Shown piece by piece: positions 17,648 to 27,545 of a DNA stretch of 64,000 nt (its first letter is position 1; each line of letters begins with the position of its first letter). The position numbers and the translations under genes are program-made. This DNA is from Billgrantia ethanolica (GTDB lineage Bacteria; Pseudomonadota; Gammaproteobacteria; Pseudomonadales; Halomonadaceae): assembly GCF_021404305.1 (NCBI RefSeq), contig NZ_JABFTX010000002.1, positions 744,001 to 808,000 of the forward strand, read 5' to 3'. Below the pieces are notes generated by a model. The model saw only the letters and a list, made by a program, of their open reading frames with translations, was not told the DNA's origin and did no database searches.

Positions 17648-17681
17648 AATGCGCGCCACATGCCTTGCGTCAGGTCAGGAA

Positions 17682-18488
17682 ATGTCAGACTCCGCTCCTC
17701 TTTCGCCTGCCGGGGACCGTCATTTCGACGGCCTGGCAGACAAATTCGCCGGTAGCCTCTACGGCGGCCCGCGCGGTGAGCTGCGCCTGGCCCTGCTCGA
17801 CGAGCTGCTGCCGCGCATGCTGGAACTCGACGGCCAGCCGCTGCTGGACGTCGGCGGCGGCCTGGGTCAGCTCTCCGCCTGGTTCGCCCGGCGCGGCCAC
17901 ACGGTGACCCTGCTGGAACCGGCCGGCGACATGCTCGAACAGGCACGACAGGAGCTGGCTGGCCTGCCGGTGAGCTTCGTGCAGGCGCCGCTCCAGGCGC
18001 TGCTTGAACGTGCCGCCGGCCCCTGGCCGCTGATCGCCTGTCATGCCGTGCTGGAGTGGCTCAATGATCCCAAGGCGGCCTTCGCTGCTCTGGCGGAGAA
18101 CCTGGCCCCCGGTGGCCAGCTGTCGCTGATGGTGTTCAACCGCGATGCGCTGCGCTTTTCCAACGTGGTAAAGGGCAATCTGCAGAAGGCGCTGGACGAC
18201 CGCCTGGAGGGCACCGGCAAGCGTCAGCGCCTGACTCCCATCTCGCCGCTGTGTCACGAGCAGATCGTTGCCTGGAGCAGCGAATGCGGCCTGGCGATTC
18301 GCTCGGTGGCGGGCATTCGTGTCTTTCACGACTACCTGCGCCACCCGCCGGCCAGCGAGGCCGACTGGCAGCGCCTGGTGGAGCTGGAGCGCCGCTACTG
18401 CCAGGCCGAACCGCACTGGCGGCTGGGACGCTACCTGCTCTATACGCTGGTTCACGACAGACGCTCGCCCGAGGAGACCCCCCGATGA
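17682..18488 (+). CDS. cmoM: tRNA 5-carboxymethoxyuridine methyltransferase CmoM
   Basis: SAM-dependent methyltransferase that methylates cmo5U34 to mcmo5U34 in tRNA, completing the pathway of CmoA and CmoB (encoded at 32-34 kb in this window). The 268-residue product matches E. coli CmoM (SmtA) at FDGLADKFAGSLYG, the SAM-binding LLDVGGGLGQLS, CHAVLEWLNDP, and the C-terminal VRVFHDYLR-type and LERRYCQAEP segments. The ATG at 17682 has AGGA very close before it; an in-frame ATG at 17649 is an alternative. The stop overlaps the rsmC start as ATGA. Confidence 0.9.
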   Translation: MSDSAPLSPAGDRHFDGLADKFAGSLYGGPRGELRLALLDELLPRMLELDGQPLLDVGGGLGQLSAWFARRGHTVTLLEPAGDMLEQARQELAGLPVSFVQAPLQALLERAAGPWPLIACHAVLEWLNDPKAAFAALAENLAPGGQLSLMVFNRDALRFSNVVKGNLQKALDDRLEGTGKRQRLTPISPLCHEQIVAWSSECGLAIRSVAGIRVFHDYLRHPPASEADWQRLVELERRYCQAEPHWRLGRYLLYTLVHDRRSPEETPR

Positions 18489-19486
18489 GTGCGCAAACGC
18501 CGGTATGTCAGCTGCTCGAGCGTCAGGACGGCGACTATCGCGGCTGGCTGTGGGTGGCGCCGCCGCGGGATGCATGGCTCGAGCAGGGGCAGGGCAGCGC
18601 CGTCAGCGCCAATCATGGCGTGCTCCAGGCCTGGCGTGAGCACGGCCGTGCGGCCTGCTCGCCGTTCGATGCCGGCGCCGTCGGCGAGCCACCCGGGGCG
18701 GTGCTGTTCTGGCCCAAGGCCCACGCCCTGGGCGAATGGTGGCTGCTGTGGCTTTGCGCCAACCTGCCGTCTGGCACGCGGCTGCAACTGGTGGGTGAGA
18801 ACCAGGGTGGCATCAAGCGGGTGCTCAAGGTGCTGGCGGCACTGGGGCTGGGCTGTCGCAAGATCGACAGCGCGCGGCGCTGCATCCTGTTCGAGACCCG
18901 CCTCGGCGATGTCGGCATCGACCCGGATGCGGCCTGGGCCACCTTCGAGGCCGAGGGGCTGGTGCTGGCCACGCATCCTGGCGTGTTCGGCCACGGCAAG
19001 CTGGATGCCGGCACCAAGCTGTTGCTCGAACGCCTCGAGGCCGGGCTGCCGGGGCCCGACAGAGCACGCGACGTGCTCGACATGGGCTGCGGCGACGGCA
19101 TCCTCGCCGCCTGGCTGGCTCGCCGCGGCCACGCCGTGACGGCAGTGGACGTCAACGCCTTCGCCGTGGAGGCCACCCGGCGCACCCTGGCGGCCAACGG
19201 CCTGGAAGGGCAGGCTGTGGCCAGCGACGTCTACTCGGCACTCGGCGATAGGCGCTTTGCCGCCATCGTCAGCAATCCGCCGTTCCACCAGGAGCGCAGT
19301 ATCGACTACGGTCCCGCTGGGCGCCTGATTCGCGAGGCGCCGGCGCACCTGCAGCCGGGCGGGGATCTGTGGCTCGTCGCCAACGCCTTCCTGCCCTATC
19401 CGGACCTGCTCGAGAGCGCCTTCGGGGGCTTCCAGATTGTTGCCGACGACCGGCGCTTCCGGGTTTATCATGCGCTCAGGCGCTAG
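18485..19486 (+). CDS. rsmC: 16S rRNA (guanine1207-N2)-methyltransferase RsmC
   Basis: Methylates G1207 of 16S rRNA in the 30S subunit. The 333-residue protein has the duplicated RsmC layout: a degenerate N-terminal methyltransferase-like domain and a catalytic C-terminal one, with SAM-binding VLDMGCGDGILAAWLA and the N2-guanine motif NPPFH. It is translationally coupled to cmoM, so two RNA methyltransferases are made together. Confidence 0.9.
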   Translation: MSAQTPVCQLLERQDGDYRGWLWVAPPRDAWLEQGQGSAVSANHGVLQAWREHGRAACSPFDAGAVGEPPGAVLFWPKAHALGEWWLLWLCANLPSGTRLQLVGENQGGIKRVLKVLAALGLGCRKIDSARRCILFETRLGDVGIDPDAAWATFEAEGLVLATHPGVFGHGKLDAGTKLLLERLEAGLPGPDRARDVLDMGCGDGILAAWLARRGHAVTAVDVNAFAVEATRRTLAANGLEGQAVASDVYSALGDRRFAAIVSNPPFHQERSIDYGPAGRLIREAPAHLQPGGDLWLVANAFLPYPDLLESAFGGFQIVADDRRFRVYHALRR

Positions 19487-19509
19487 GCCTTCAACTGAGT
19501 GATCCGGTC

Positions 19510-20220
19510 ATGGCGGGGAATCTGCGCAGTGCAGCGGTTCTGGGTGTGCTGTTGGCGGTAGGGCTGATTGTGGGAGGCAGCTTCATCAGGCAGGCGGCCG
19601 AGGTCTGGCAGCAGTCGTCGCGCAGCGTGACCGTGCGCGGTCTGGCCGAGCGCGAGATGCCGGCGGATCTGGTGCTGTGGCCGTTCAATTACAGCGCCAG
19701 CGCCGATACGCTGGGAGAGCTGGAGCGCATCCTCTCGCGTGACGAGCAGACGATTCGCGACTTCCTCATCCAGCGTGGCTTCGATGCCGAGCACGTCAGC
19801 GTGACGCCGCCGCGGATCACCGACCAGTTCAGCAACCTCTACGGTGGTCAGCGCCCCGACGAGCGCTATCGCGGCGAGGCCACGCTGCTGCTGCGCTCGC
19901 CGGACGTGGCGGGGGTCAAGGCGGCGATGCCGGAGGTCACCGCGCTGGTGCGCCAGGGAGTGCTGCTGTCGCCCAATTACGAATACCGCACCGAATATCT
20001 CTTCACCGGTCTCGATGCCATCAAGCCCGAGATGATCGCCGCGGCCACCGCCGATGCACGTCGTGCTGCCCAGCAGTTCGCCGAGGACTCCGGCAGCCGG
20101 GTAGGTCAGATTCGCCAGGCCACCCAGGGCTACTTCTCCATCGAGGATCTTGACAGCTACACGCCGGACGTGAAGCGGGTGCGGGTGGTGACTACGGTGG
20201 ATTACGCCCTGGAAGATTGA
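19510..20220 (+). CDS. SIMPL-domain (DUF541) exported protein
   Basis: A 236-residue protein with an N-terminal hydrophobic segment (AAVLGVLLAVGLIVGGSFI), either a signal anchor or an uncleaved signal peptide. A SIMPL domain follows, recognised by VTVRGLAEREMPADLVLWPFNYSA at its start and AQQFAEDSGSRVGQIRQATQG near its end. Family members are periplasmic or membrane-anchored; some are linked to oxidative stress, but the biochemical role is unclear. It is 23 bp past rsmC on the same strand and convergent with greB. No strong ribosome-binding site precedes the ATG. Confidence 0.78.
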   Translation: MAGNLRSAAVLGVLLAVGLIVGGSFIRQAAEVWQQSSRSVTVRGLAEREMPADLVLWPFNYSASADTLGELERILSRDEQTIRDFLIQRGFDAEHVSVTPPRITDQFSNLYGGQRPDERYRGEATLLLRSPDVAGVKAAMPEVTALVRQGVLLSPNYEYRTEYLFTGLDAIKPEMIAAATADARRAAQQFAEDSGSRVGQIRQATQGYFSIEDLDSYTPDVKRVRVVTTVDYALED

Positions 20221-20246
20221 TTCCGGCGTTTCACCTGAGTCTGGGC

Positions 20247-20786
20247 TCAACTGCCCGGCGTGCGATAGGCGATATCGGTGATGACGTAGACGCTATCGCC
20301 CGCCGGCGCCTTCACCGTGATCTCGTCGTCCAGCGCCTTCCCCAGCAGCGCCTTGGCCAGCGGGGCATCGACGCTGATCCAGCGCCTGGAGGTATCGGTC
20401 TCGTCATGGCCGACGATGCGGATCTGCATCTCTTCGCCCTCATCGTCCTCGAGAGTGACGAAGGCGCCGAAGTACACCTTGTCGGTATCCGCCGGCAGGC
20501 GGTCCACTACCTGCAGCTCGTCGAGCCGCTTGGTCAGGTAGCGGATGCGTGCGATGACCCGGTTGAGCTCCTTCTTGTTGTAGGTGTAGTCGGCGTTCTC
20601 GCTGCGGTCGCCCAGCGCTGCGGCTTCGCCCACCTTGGCCGAGAGCTCAGGCCGCTTGATCCGCGAGAGATGATCGAGGATGCCGCGCAGGCGCGCCGCC
20701 CCCTCGGCGGTGATCAGATTGCTCTTGGGTTCCTGGCGCGGATCCTTGGCGGGATCGCGCCAGCGCGTCATGTTGCGGCCCTTCAT
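20247..20786 (-). CDS. greB: Transcription elongation factor GreB
   Basis: Binds the secondary channel of RNA polymerase and stimulates cleavage of backtracked transcripts. The 179-residue product has the acidic-tip segment LGDRSENADYTYNKKEL in the N-terminal coiled coil and the FKBP-like C-terminal domain. The YNKK and RYLTKRLDELQVVD segments match GreB better than GreA. The start at 20786 has AAGGAGG six to seven bases upstream; the ATG 15 bases further in is less favoured. It is convergent with the SIMPL gene, 26 bp apart. Confidence 0.9.
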   Translation of the reverse strand: MKGRNMTRWRDPAKDPRQEPKSNLITAEGAARLRGILDHLSRIKRPELSAKVGEAAALGDRSENADYTYNKKELNRVIARIRYLTKRLDELQVVDRLPADTDKVYFGAFVTLEDDEGEEMQIRIVGHDETDTSRRWISVDAPLAKALLGKALDDEITVKAPAGDSVYVITDIAYRTPGS

Positions 20787-20952
20787 GCACGGCCTCCTTG
20801 GTTTGGCGAGAAGGGCAACATACGCCATTCGTCGCTAACGCGACAGTATCTCGCCGTTCGGGCTGGCGTATCATTCAAACGTTCGTTACATTTTGGTTGA
20901 CGGCTCCACGCCGGGATCCAACAACAATCCTTTTCGAGAAAGGAGTCTGGAC

Positions 20953-21588
20953 ATGTTTCGACGCCAGCTACTCGCCGCCGCCCTCGGCACGGCGCTTCTG
21001 ATTGCCCCCTTCACTCTTGCCCAGGCCTGGGAGGGTGAAGTCGAGGCGCTCAAGCAGCGCTGGGAGCAGATCACCACACAACGGGCGGAAGGGCAGCGCC
21101 GCCACTCGCTGAAATCGCTGTCCGACGAAGCCGAGCAGTTGGTACAGGCCAACCCCGGCGAGGCGCAACCGCTGATCTGGTACGGCATCATCGAGGCCTC
21201 GCACGCCCGAGAGCGCAGCGGCCTGGGTGCACTCGGCAGTGCGCGCTCCGCCCGTGACGCCCTGGAGCGTGCCATCGAGATCGATCCCCAGGGCGGCAAC
21301 GGCTCGGCCTACGTCACCCTGGGCGCACTTTATGACCGTGCCCCGGGGCGCCCCGTGGGCTTCGGCAACAGCGGCACGGCCGAGCGCATGTTCCAGCGAG
21401 CGCTGCAGATTCGTCCCGACGGTATCGACGTCAACTACTACTACGCCACCTTCCTCGAGGACGAAGGCCGGCGGGATGAGGCGCGCGAGCACGCGCAGCG
21501 TGCCGTGGATGGCACCGCCCGCGAGGATCGTCAGGCCTCGGACGAGGCGCTGCGCGAGCAGGCCAGGGCGCTGCTCTCTCAGCTCTAA
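20953..21588 (+). CDS. Exported TPR-like protein of unknown function
   Basis: A 211-residue protein with a signal peptide (FRRQLLAAALGTALLIAP, cleaved after TLAQA). The rest is helical with degenerate tetratricopeptide character: alternating helices such as ALERAIEIDPQGGNGSAYVTLG and MFQRALQIRPDGIDVNYYYA. It is probably periplasmic. AAAGGAG precedes the start by about 9 bp. It is divergent from greB and followed by a hairpin-rich gap. No specific partner can be named. Confidence 0.75.
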   Translation: MFRRQLLAAALGTALLIAPFTLAQAWEGEVEALKQRWEQITTQRAEGQRRHSLKSLSDEAEQLVQANPGEAQPLIWYGIIEASHARERSGLGALGSARSARDALERAIEIDPQGGNGSAYVTLGALYDRAPGRPVGFGNSGTAERMFQRALQIRPDGIDVNYYYATFLEDEGRRDEAREHAQRAVDGTAREDRQASDEALREQARALLSQL

Positions 21589-21666
21589 CCTCAGCGCCAA
21601 GATCTCCCCCTTCTGAGGTCTCCGAGCGCCGAGGGCTCTTTGCTCGGCTCTATCGGCTCTGAGACT

Positions 21667-21710
21667 GCCAACCGCCATGCGCTTCGACTGTGAGCGCATG
21701 GCGTCGGCAG
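21667..21710 (+). terminator. Long hairpin downstream of the TPR gene
   Basis: A 10-bp core stem CGCCATGCGC/GCGCATGGCG with an 11-nt loop is extended by TGCC/GGCA arms with one bulge. It lies about 80 bp past the TPR stop and 65 bp before nudF. There is no T-run, so it may be a processing or Rho-dependent end, or may fold in the nudF leader. Confidence 0.45.
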
Positions 21711-21775
21711 GCACGGCTTGGCATTCCCGGCTCCGCTCACGATAATGGTCGCCATTCGCAGACTCGGAGGCCTGC

Positions 21776-22420
21776 ATGACCGACAATCACGATAGCGGCC
21801 GGGATGCCGCCCGCCTGCCCGCCTTCAGCGGTGCCGATGTCGAACTGATCGAGCGTCGCTGCCTGCATCGGGGCTTCTTCCGGCTCGACGAGGTGCATCT
21901 GCGTCATCGCCTGTTCGAGGGCGGCTGGAGCCGTGAGATGACGCGTGAGGTGCACGTGCGGCACGATGCCGTAGGCGTGCTGCTCTACGACGTCGAGCGC
22001 GACTGCGTGGCGCTGGTAGAGCAGATCCGTGCCGGCGCCCTGGGCGATCCGGAATCGCCATGGAAGCTCGAGATCGTCGCCGGGCTGGTCGAAGCGGGCG
22101 AGAGCGCTGCCGAAGTGGCGCGCCGCGAGGCCATGGAGGAAGCCGGCTGCAAGGTCGATGAGCTGATCGAGCTGCATACCTACTACCCCAGTCCCGGTGC
22201 CTGCACCGAGCGGGTCACGCTGTTTTGTGGCCTGGTCGACTGCGAAGGGCTGGGCGGCGTGCACGGGCTGGACGAGGAGCATGAAGATATCCGCGTTCAC
22301 GTGTTACCGTTTACTCGGGCCTGGGAACTCTTGCAGGCCGGAAGACTCGACAATGCCATGTGCCTGATCGCCTTCTACTGGTTGGCGGTCGAACGGGCAT
22401 CTCTACGAGCAAGGGGGTAG
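21776..22420 (+). CDS. nudF: ADP-ribose pyrophosphatase NudF (Nudix)
   Basis: Nudix hydrolase that splits ADP-ribose into AMP and ribose-5-phosphate. The full Nudix box is visible at about residues 104-126 (GLVEAGE, then REAMEEAGC). Upstream are the DAVGVLLYD strand and the PWKLEIVAGLVE lead-in typical of NudF. Length is 214 residues. It heads the set nudF-yqiB-cpdA, the same order as in E. coli, and the next gene starts 2 bp after its stop. Confidence 0.9.
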   Translation: MTDNHDSGRDAARLPAFSGADVELIERRCLHRGFFRLDEVHLRHRLFEGGWSREMTREVHVRHDAVGVLLYDVERDCVALVEQIRAGALGDPESPWKLEIVAGLVEAGESAAEVARREAMEEAGCKVDELIELHTYYPSPGACTERVTLFCGLVDCEGLGGVHGLDEEHEDIRVHVLPFTRAWELLQAGRLDNAMCLIAFYWLAVERASLRARG

Positions 22421-22421
22421 C

Positions 22422-22871
22422 GTGGCGAGAACCGCCTATGTCACCGATCTGAAAGGGCTGCAGGGCGAATGCAGCGCCAACTACCTGCGCCTGATCCGGC
22501 TGCTGGGTGACCTTGGTGCGGGCGAGACGCGCGAACTCGAGCTGACCGGCCAGCGTGGACGCTTCGGCACCCTGTGGCTGTCGGTCCTCGAGCGGGCGCC
22601 CTATACCACCATTGCCCGCGTCAGCCAGAGCAGCCTGATGGACGGCGTGATCGAGCCGCCGCGCATGCGGGTGCATCTCTATCACGACGTGCGCATGGCC
22701 GAAGTCACCGACTTCCAGCGCGAGCGCCACTTCAACGGCCGCTATCGCTATCCCAACGTGCGCATGTTCCAGCCTGACGAGAAGCTGCAGCTCAACCGTT
22801 TTCTCGGCGAATGGCTGGCCCATGGGCTGGAGCACGGCCATCCTACCAACCTGACGGAACTGCCGGGATGA
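22422..22871 (+). CDS. yqiB: DUF1249 protein (YqiB-like)
   Basis: Conserved 149-residue protein of unknown function. The sequence YLRLIRLLGDL near the start and MRVHLYHDVRMAEVTDFQ, then YRYPNVRMFQPDEKLQLNRF, are typical of DUF1249. The start is a GTG directly after nudF, and the stop overlaps the cpdA start (ATGA). Its place between nudF and cpdA is conserved in gammaproteobacteria. Confidence 0.88.
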   Translation: MARTAYVTDLKGLQGECSANYLRLIRLLGDLGAGETRELELTGQRGRFGTLWLSVLERAPYTTIARVSQSSLMDGVIEPPRMRVHLYHDVRMAEVTDFQRERHFNGRYRYPNVRMFQPDEKLQLNRFLGEWLAHGLEHGHPTNLTELPG

Positions 22872-23605
22872 CACGCCTGGTACAGTTCACCGATTGCCAC
22901 TTGCATGCCGATCCCCACGCCCGCTCCCGCGCCGGCTTTCCGCTGCGCCAGCTCGAGGCAGTGGTGGAAGCGATTCGGGCAGAGCGTCCGGATATCGTCA
23001 TCGTCAGCGGCGACATCAGCCAGGACGAGACGGCGGCGTCCTACGAACACGCCCATCGCGTGCTGTCGACGCTGGAGTGTCCCTGGTTCTGGCTGGGCGG
23101 CAATCACGACCGCCAGGAGCTGATGAAGGACCTCAAGACCATTCACGATGACATCGATCTGGGCGATTGGCGGCTCGTGGTCGCCGATACCTGCGTCAAG
23201 GGTCATGCTCACGGTGAGCTCGGGCAGGAGCGGATCGGTCAATTGGTCGAGCGGCTGGCGGAAGAAGAGCGCCCCACGCTGCTGGTCATGCACCATCCGC
23301 CGCTTGCTGTCGGTTCGGCATGGCTCGACGCGATCGGACTCAAGGACAGCGATGCCCTGTGGCAGGCGTTGCTGCCGTTCCCGCAGGTCAAGGCCATTCT
23401 CTGCGGGCACGTACACCAGGCCTTCGTCGGTCGGCAGCCGCTTGAGCTGGGCGAGGTGACGGTCTATGGCTGTCCCTCCACCACCGACCAGTTCCTGGCC
23501 GGCTCCGACGACTTCGCCATCGATGAGGCGTCACGCCCGGGATACCGCGTGTTCGACATCCGCGGCGACGAATGGCTGACCTGGGTCGAGCGCGTCGATA
23601 TCTGA
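22868..23605 (+). CDS. cpdA: 3',5'-cyclic-AMP phosphodiesterase CpdA
   Basis: Class III phosphodiesterase that hydrolyses cAMP to AMP and so tunes Crp-dependent regulation. The 245-residue protein shows the metallophosphoesterase motifs in order: TDCHLHAD, SGDIS, GGNHD, HHPP and GHVH, for a two-metal centre. The ATG at 22868 overlaps the yqiB stop; an upstream GTG at 22811 would overlap yqiB heavily. In E. coli yqiA and parE follow directly, but here they lie about 12 kb away. Confidence 0.9.
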   Translation: MTRLVQFTDCHLHADPHARSRAGFPLRQLEAVVEAIRAERPDIVIVSGDISQDETAASYEHAHRVLSTLECPWFWLGGNHDRQELMKDLKTIHDDIDLGDWRLVVADTCVKGHAHGELGQERIGQLVERLAEEERPTLLVMHHPPLAVGSAWLDAIGLKDSDALWQALLPFPQVKAILCGHVHQAFVGRQPLELGEVTVYGCPSTTDQFLAGSDDFAIDEASRPGYRVFDIRGDEWLTWVERVDI

Positions 23606-23614
23606 AGCTTCGAT

Positions 23615-23665
23615 TCGTTTTTGATCTAAAAAGATAGGTAATCATTCTTTTACGTTATTATTAGC
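23615..23665 (+). promoter_or_regulatory. A/T-rich leader of cysDN, probable promoter region
   Basis: This stretch is strikingly A/T-rich for the genome and holds the inverted repeat TTTTT-GATCT-AAAAA (23618-23632). It is followed by a TAATCATTCTTTT-like tract that could include a CysB-type activator site. The assignment rests on position before sulfate-assimilation genes. Confidence 0.35.
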
Positions 23666-23725
23666 CCGGCGTTACCCTGTCCGCATGATTCTTACTGCCC
23701 ATCGTCATGCGAGGTACCCGGGCCG

Positions 23726-24694
23726 ATGACCAGTCTCAAAGCTCCCGAGCAACAGCCGGTATCCCAGGCGGTCGACAAAAGCGTCGTGTCGCCACGCCGG
23801 CTGACCCACCTGCAGCAGCTGGAAGCCGAATCGATCCACATCATCCGCGAGGTGGCCGCCGAGTTCCGCAACCCGGTGATGCTCTATTCCATCGGCAAGG
23901 ACTCCTCGGTGATGCTGCATCTGGCGCGCAAGGCCTTCTTCCCCGGGCCGCCGCCGTTCCCGCTGATGCACATCAACACCACCTGGAAGTTCCGCGAGAT
24001 GATCGCCTTCCGCGACCGCATGGCCGGTGAGGTGGGCATGGAGCTGATCGAGCACATCAACGAAGAGGGGCGTGCCGCCGGCATCAACCCCTTCGATCAT
24101 GGCTCCAGCGGCTACACCGACGTGATGAAGACCCAGGCGCTCAAGCAGGCGCTGGACAAGTACGGCTTCGATGCCGCCTTCGGCGGTGCCCGCCGCGACG
24201 AAGAGGCGAGCCGCGCCAAGGAGCGGGTGTTCTCCTTCCGCGACAAGTTCCACCGCTGGGACCCCAAGAGCCAGCGCCCGGAGCTGTGGAATCTCTACAA
24301 CGCCCGGGTCAACAAGGGCGAATCGATCCGTGCCTTCCCGCTCTCCAACTGGACCGAGCTGGACATCTGGCAGTACATCTACCTCGAGCAGATACCCATC
24401 GTGCCGCTCTACTACGCCGCGCCGCGCCCGGTGGTGGAACGCGACGGCATGCTGGTGATGGTCGACGACGAGCGCCTGCCGCTGGCCCCCGGCGAGGTGC
24501 CGGAGGAGCGCTGGGTGCGTTTCCGCACCCTGGGCTGCTACCCGCTGACCGGCGCGGTGGAGTCGAAGGCCGACACCCTGCCCGAGATCATCCAGGAGAT
24601 GCTGCTGACCCGCACCAGCGAGCGCAGCGGCCGGGCCATCGACCATGACCAGGCGGGCTCGATGGAGAAGAAGAAGCGCGAGGGGTACTTCTGA
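23726..24694 (+). CDS. cysD: Sulfate adenylyltransferase subunit 2 CysD
   Basis: Catalytic ATP-PPi-lyase subunit that makes adenosine 5'-phosphosulfate from sulfate and ATP, the first step of assimilatory sulfate reduction. The 322-residue protein has the PP-loop [10 protein letters not shown], the [15 protein letters not shown] segment and the C-terminal KKKREGYF end typical of CysD. It overlaps cysN by one base (TGATG), so the two subunits are coupled. No cysC, cysH or cysG lies in the window. Confidence 0.95.
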   Translation: MTSLKAPEQQPVSQAVDKSVVSPRRLTHLQQLEAESIHIIREVAAEFRNPVMLYSIGKDSSVMLHLARKAFFPGPPPFPLMHINTTWKFREMIAFRDRMAGEVGMELIEHINEEGRAAGINPFDHGSSGYTDVMKTQALKQALDKYGFDAAFGGARRDEEASRAKERVFSFRDKFHRWDPKSQRPELWNLYNARVNKGESIRAFPLSNWTELDIWQYIYLEQIPIVPLYYAAPRPVVERDGMLVMVDDERLPLAPGEVPEERWVRFRTLGCYPLTGAVESKADTLPEIIQEMLLTRTSERSGRAIDHDQAGSMEKKKREGYF

Positions 24695-26133
24695 TGGCAC
24701 ACCAATCGACACTGATCGCCGACAACATCGAGCAGTACCTGCACGAGCACGAGAACAAGGACCTGCTGCGCTTCATCACCTGCGGCAGCGTCGACGACGG
24801 CAAGTCGACCCTGATCGGCCGGCTGCTGCACGACTCCAAGATGATCTTCGACGATCACCTGGCGGCGCTGACCCGCGACTCCAAGAAGAGCGGCACCACC
24901 GGAGACGCCGTGGACCTGGCGCTGCTGGTCGACGGCCTGCAGTCGGAGCGCGAGCAGGGCATCACCATCGACGTGGCCTACCGCTTCTTCTCCACCGACA
25001 AGCGCAAGTTCATCATCGCCGACACCCCGGGGCATGAGCAGTACACCCGCAACATGGCCACCGGCGCCTCCACCGCCAACCTGGCGATCATCCTGATCGA
25101 TGCCCGTTACGGCGTGCAGACCCAGACCCGGCGCCACAGCTTCATCGCCGACCTGCTGGGTATCAAGCACCTGGTCATCGCGGTGAACAAGATGGACCTG
25201 GTGGGCTTCGACGAGGCGCGCTTCGACGAGATCGTTGCCGACTACCGGCGCTTCGCCGAGCAGCTCTCGGTCAAGGATCTGCGCTTCGTGCCGATGTCGG
25301 CGCTGGAGGGCGACAACGTGGTCAACCGCAGCGACCGCACGCCCTGGTACCAAGTCGCAGGCGAACAGGGCCCGGCGCTGCTGGAGCTGCTGGAAAGCGT
25401 CGAGGTCAGCCGAGACCGCAATCTGGTCGACCTGCGCTTCCCGGTGCAGTACGTCAACCGCCCCAACCTCGACTTCCGCGGCTACGCCGGTACCCTGGAG
25501 GCCGGGGTGCTGCGCCCGGGTTTGGCGATCAAGGCGCTGCCTTCGGGCAAGACCAGTCGGGTCGAGCGTGTGGTGACCTTCGATGGCGATCTGGACGCAG
25601 CGTGGCCGGGTCAGGCGGTGACCGTCACCCTGGAGGATGAGATCGACATCTCCCGCGGCGACTGGATCGTGGCCGAGGACGCCGAGGTCACGTTGACCAA
25701 CGCCTTCGATGCCGACATCGTCTGGATGCACGAGCAACCGCTGACGCCGGGCCGGCAGTATGACATTCGTCTGGCCGGTCGCTCGGTGGCAGGGCGTGTG
25801 GATGCCATTCATCACCAGGTGGACGTCAACACCCTGGAGCGACATCCGGCCGACCGGCTCGAACTCAACGCCATCGCTCGCTGCCGGGTCGAGCTGACCG
25901 CTGAAGTACCACTCGATACCTACGACCAGAGCCCGGGCACCGGCAGCTTCATCGTCATCGACCGCCTCTCCAACATCACCGTCGGCGCCGGCATGGTGCG
26001 AAGTACTGCCGAGGCGGCGGGAGGCAGCGGTCATCAGGTGGATTGGGCCGCCTTCGAACTCGAGTTCAATGCGCTGGTGCGCCGCCACTTCCCGCACTGG
26101 GAGGCCAAGGACATACGCGACCTGCTGAAGTAG
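24694..26133 (+). CDS. cysN: Sulfate adenylyltransferase subunit 1 (GTPase) CysN
   Basis: EF-Tu-like GTPase whose GTP hydrolysis drives APS synthesis by CysD. Motifs in the 479-residue product are the P-loop [10 protein letters not shown], the [11 protein letters not shown] switch and NKMDLV for guanine specificity, followed by two beta-barrel domains. The length shows it is the single-function form and not fused to APS kinase (CysC), so that kinase must be encoded elsewhere. Confidence 0.95.
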   Translation: MAHQSTLIADNIEQYLHEHENKDLLRFITCGSVDDGKSTLIGRLLHDSKMIFDDHLAALTRDSKKSGTTGDAVDLALLVDGLQSEREQGITIDVAYRFFSTDKRKFIIADTPGHEQYTRNMATGASTANLAIILIDARYGVQTQTRRHSFIADLLGIKHLVIAVNKMDLVGFDEARFDEIVADYRRFAEQLSVKDLRFVPMSALEGDNVVNRSDRTPWYQVAGEQGPALLELLESVEVSRDRNLVDLRFPVQYVNRPNLDFRGYAGTLEAGVLRPGLAIKALPSGKTSRVERVVTFDGDLDAAWPGQAVTVTLEDEIDISRGDWIVAEDAEVTLTNAFDADIVWMHEQPLTPGRQYDIRLAGRSVAGRVDAIHHQVDVNTLERHPADRLELNAIARCRVELTAEVPLDTYDQSPGTGSFIVIDRLSNITVGAGMVRSTAEAAGGSGHQVDWAAFELEFNALVRRHFPHWEAKDIRDLLK

Positions 26134-26189
26134 GTCAGCACAAGCGCAGCCTAGGCGGTTGATTCTGCGATAAGATCCTCCACACTATA

Positions 26190-26219
26190 GACAGGGTCCG
26201 GCGTAAGCCGGACCCTGTC
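26190..26219 (+). terminator. Perfect 13-bp hairpin downstream of cysN
   Basis: GACAGGGTCCGGC and its exact complement are separated by GTAA, 57 bp after the cysN stop. The sequence after the stem is GAGTTTC rather than a T-run, so it is a strong structure with uncertain terminator activity. Confidence 0.55.
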
Positions 26220-26282
26220 GAGTTTCAGGGAGGAAACGATGACGCATTGCCAGGATCGGCTATCGTTGCTTCGGAGGAGCCC

Positions 26283-27365
26283 ATGAGCGGCTTTCTCCGG
26301 CGTCTGCTGCACATCGCTGCCCGCCCCATGCGGCGCGACCGCGGGCAGGGTGGCTACGTGGTGCACCCCTATCGAGGTTATGGCTCACGGCATGAGGTGC
26401 TGCTGATGGGCCGGGTGTTTCGTCAGGCCGCGCTGGGTGACGTGATACCTCGCTACGGCGTGCTGCGCGATCTGGCCGATGTGATTCGGCGGGTCTTTCG
26501 CCGCGGGCTGCCGCAGGTCACCGTCGAGGTCACTTTGGGTGAGAACGTCACCACCGTGTCCACCGACCGTGACGGCTACTTCGACGTACTCCTGCCTATC
26601 GAGCACCCCCTGCCCCAAGACAGTGCCTGGCACCATGCGGAGCTGCACGTGGTGCTGCCGGGGGTGGAGCCGGTGCAATCGTTCACCGAGGTGTACATTC
26701 CGCCGGCTGAAGCCGACCTGCTGGTGATCAGCGACATCGACGACACGGTGATGTACACCGGGGTGGCCAACAAGCTGCGCATGTTGCACCGTCTGTTCGT
26801 CAAGCAGGCCCATCAGCGCATGGCCTTTCCCGGCGTAGCGGCGTTCTATCAGGCACTGCACGTGGGCAGGAGCGGCCAGGCAAAGCGGCCGATTCTCTAC
26901 GTGTCGCGCGGCCCCTGGAGCATCTACGAGATGCTCGAGGAGTTCTTCCAGCTCAACCGTATTCCCGTCGGGCCGATACTGTTCCTGCGCGAGTGGGGTA
27001 TCTCCTGGCGTAAGCCCTGGCCGCGTCGCGCGGAAGACCACAAGTACGATCTCATCCAGCACATGCTGGAGATGCGTGATGAGCTGCCCTGCGTGCTGAT
27101 CGGCGACAGCGGGCAGCACGACCCGGAAGTCTATGCGCGGATCGTGCACGAATACCCCGAACGCATTCGTGCGGTCTACATTCGCCGGGTCGAACGCAAG
27201 CCTGACCGCGAACGCGCCATTCATGCGCTGCGCGAAGAGATCCGTCATACCGGCTGCGACCTGGTGCTGGCCGAGGACAGCACCGCCATGGCCGAACATG
27301 CCTGCGCTCAGGGGCTGATTGCCGAGGAGGGGCTCGAGCAGGTGCGCCGGACGTCGCAGTCTTAG
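26283..27365 (+). CDS. App1/DUF2183-family phosphatase
   Basis: Predicted HAD-type phosphatase, 360 residues, related to the phosphatidate phosphatase App1 family. The hallmark ISDIDDTV (DxDxT with the catalytic aspartates) is near the middle, followed by YVSRGPWSIYEMLEEF and LIGDSGQHDPEVY, the second half of the active site. The N-terminal third is a beta-rich region (VEVTLGENVTTVSTDRDGYFD). The start at 26283 follows GGAGGAG. There is no signal peptide. The substrate in bacteria is not established; phosphatidate is inferred from the yeast homologue. Confidence 0.83.
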   Translation: MSGFLRRLLHIAARPMRRDRGQGGYVVHPYRGYGSRHEVLLMGRVFRQAALGDVIPRYGVLRDLADVIRRVFRRGLPQVTVEVTLGENVTTVSTDRDGYFDVLLPIEHPLPQDSAWHHAELHVVLPGVEPVQSFTEVYIPPAEADLLVISDIDDTVMYTGVANKLRMLHRLFVKQAHQRMAFPGVAAFYQALHVGRSGQAKRPILYVSRGPWSIYEMLEEFFQLNRIPVGPILFLREWGISWRKPWPRRAEDHKYDLIQHMLEMRDELPCVLIGDSGQHDPEVYARIVHEYPERIRAVYIRRVERKPDRERAIHALREEIRHTGCDLVLAEDSTAMAEHACAQGLIAEEGLEQVRRTSQS

Positions 27366-27545
27366 GTCGCCCTCATGGGCTGATCTGGCGCTGCCCTGGG
27401 CGCTACTCCATCGCTTTGATGGGTTACAAATTCGTTATTCTGTGTGTCGATTTCTTGCGTATTTCGCTCCTACCCTGCGCCTGACGCAAGGGCCTCGTTT
27501 AAATCTCGTTGAGGCCCGCGCCCTTCATCACCCGAGGTATCCAGC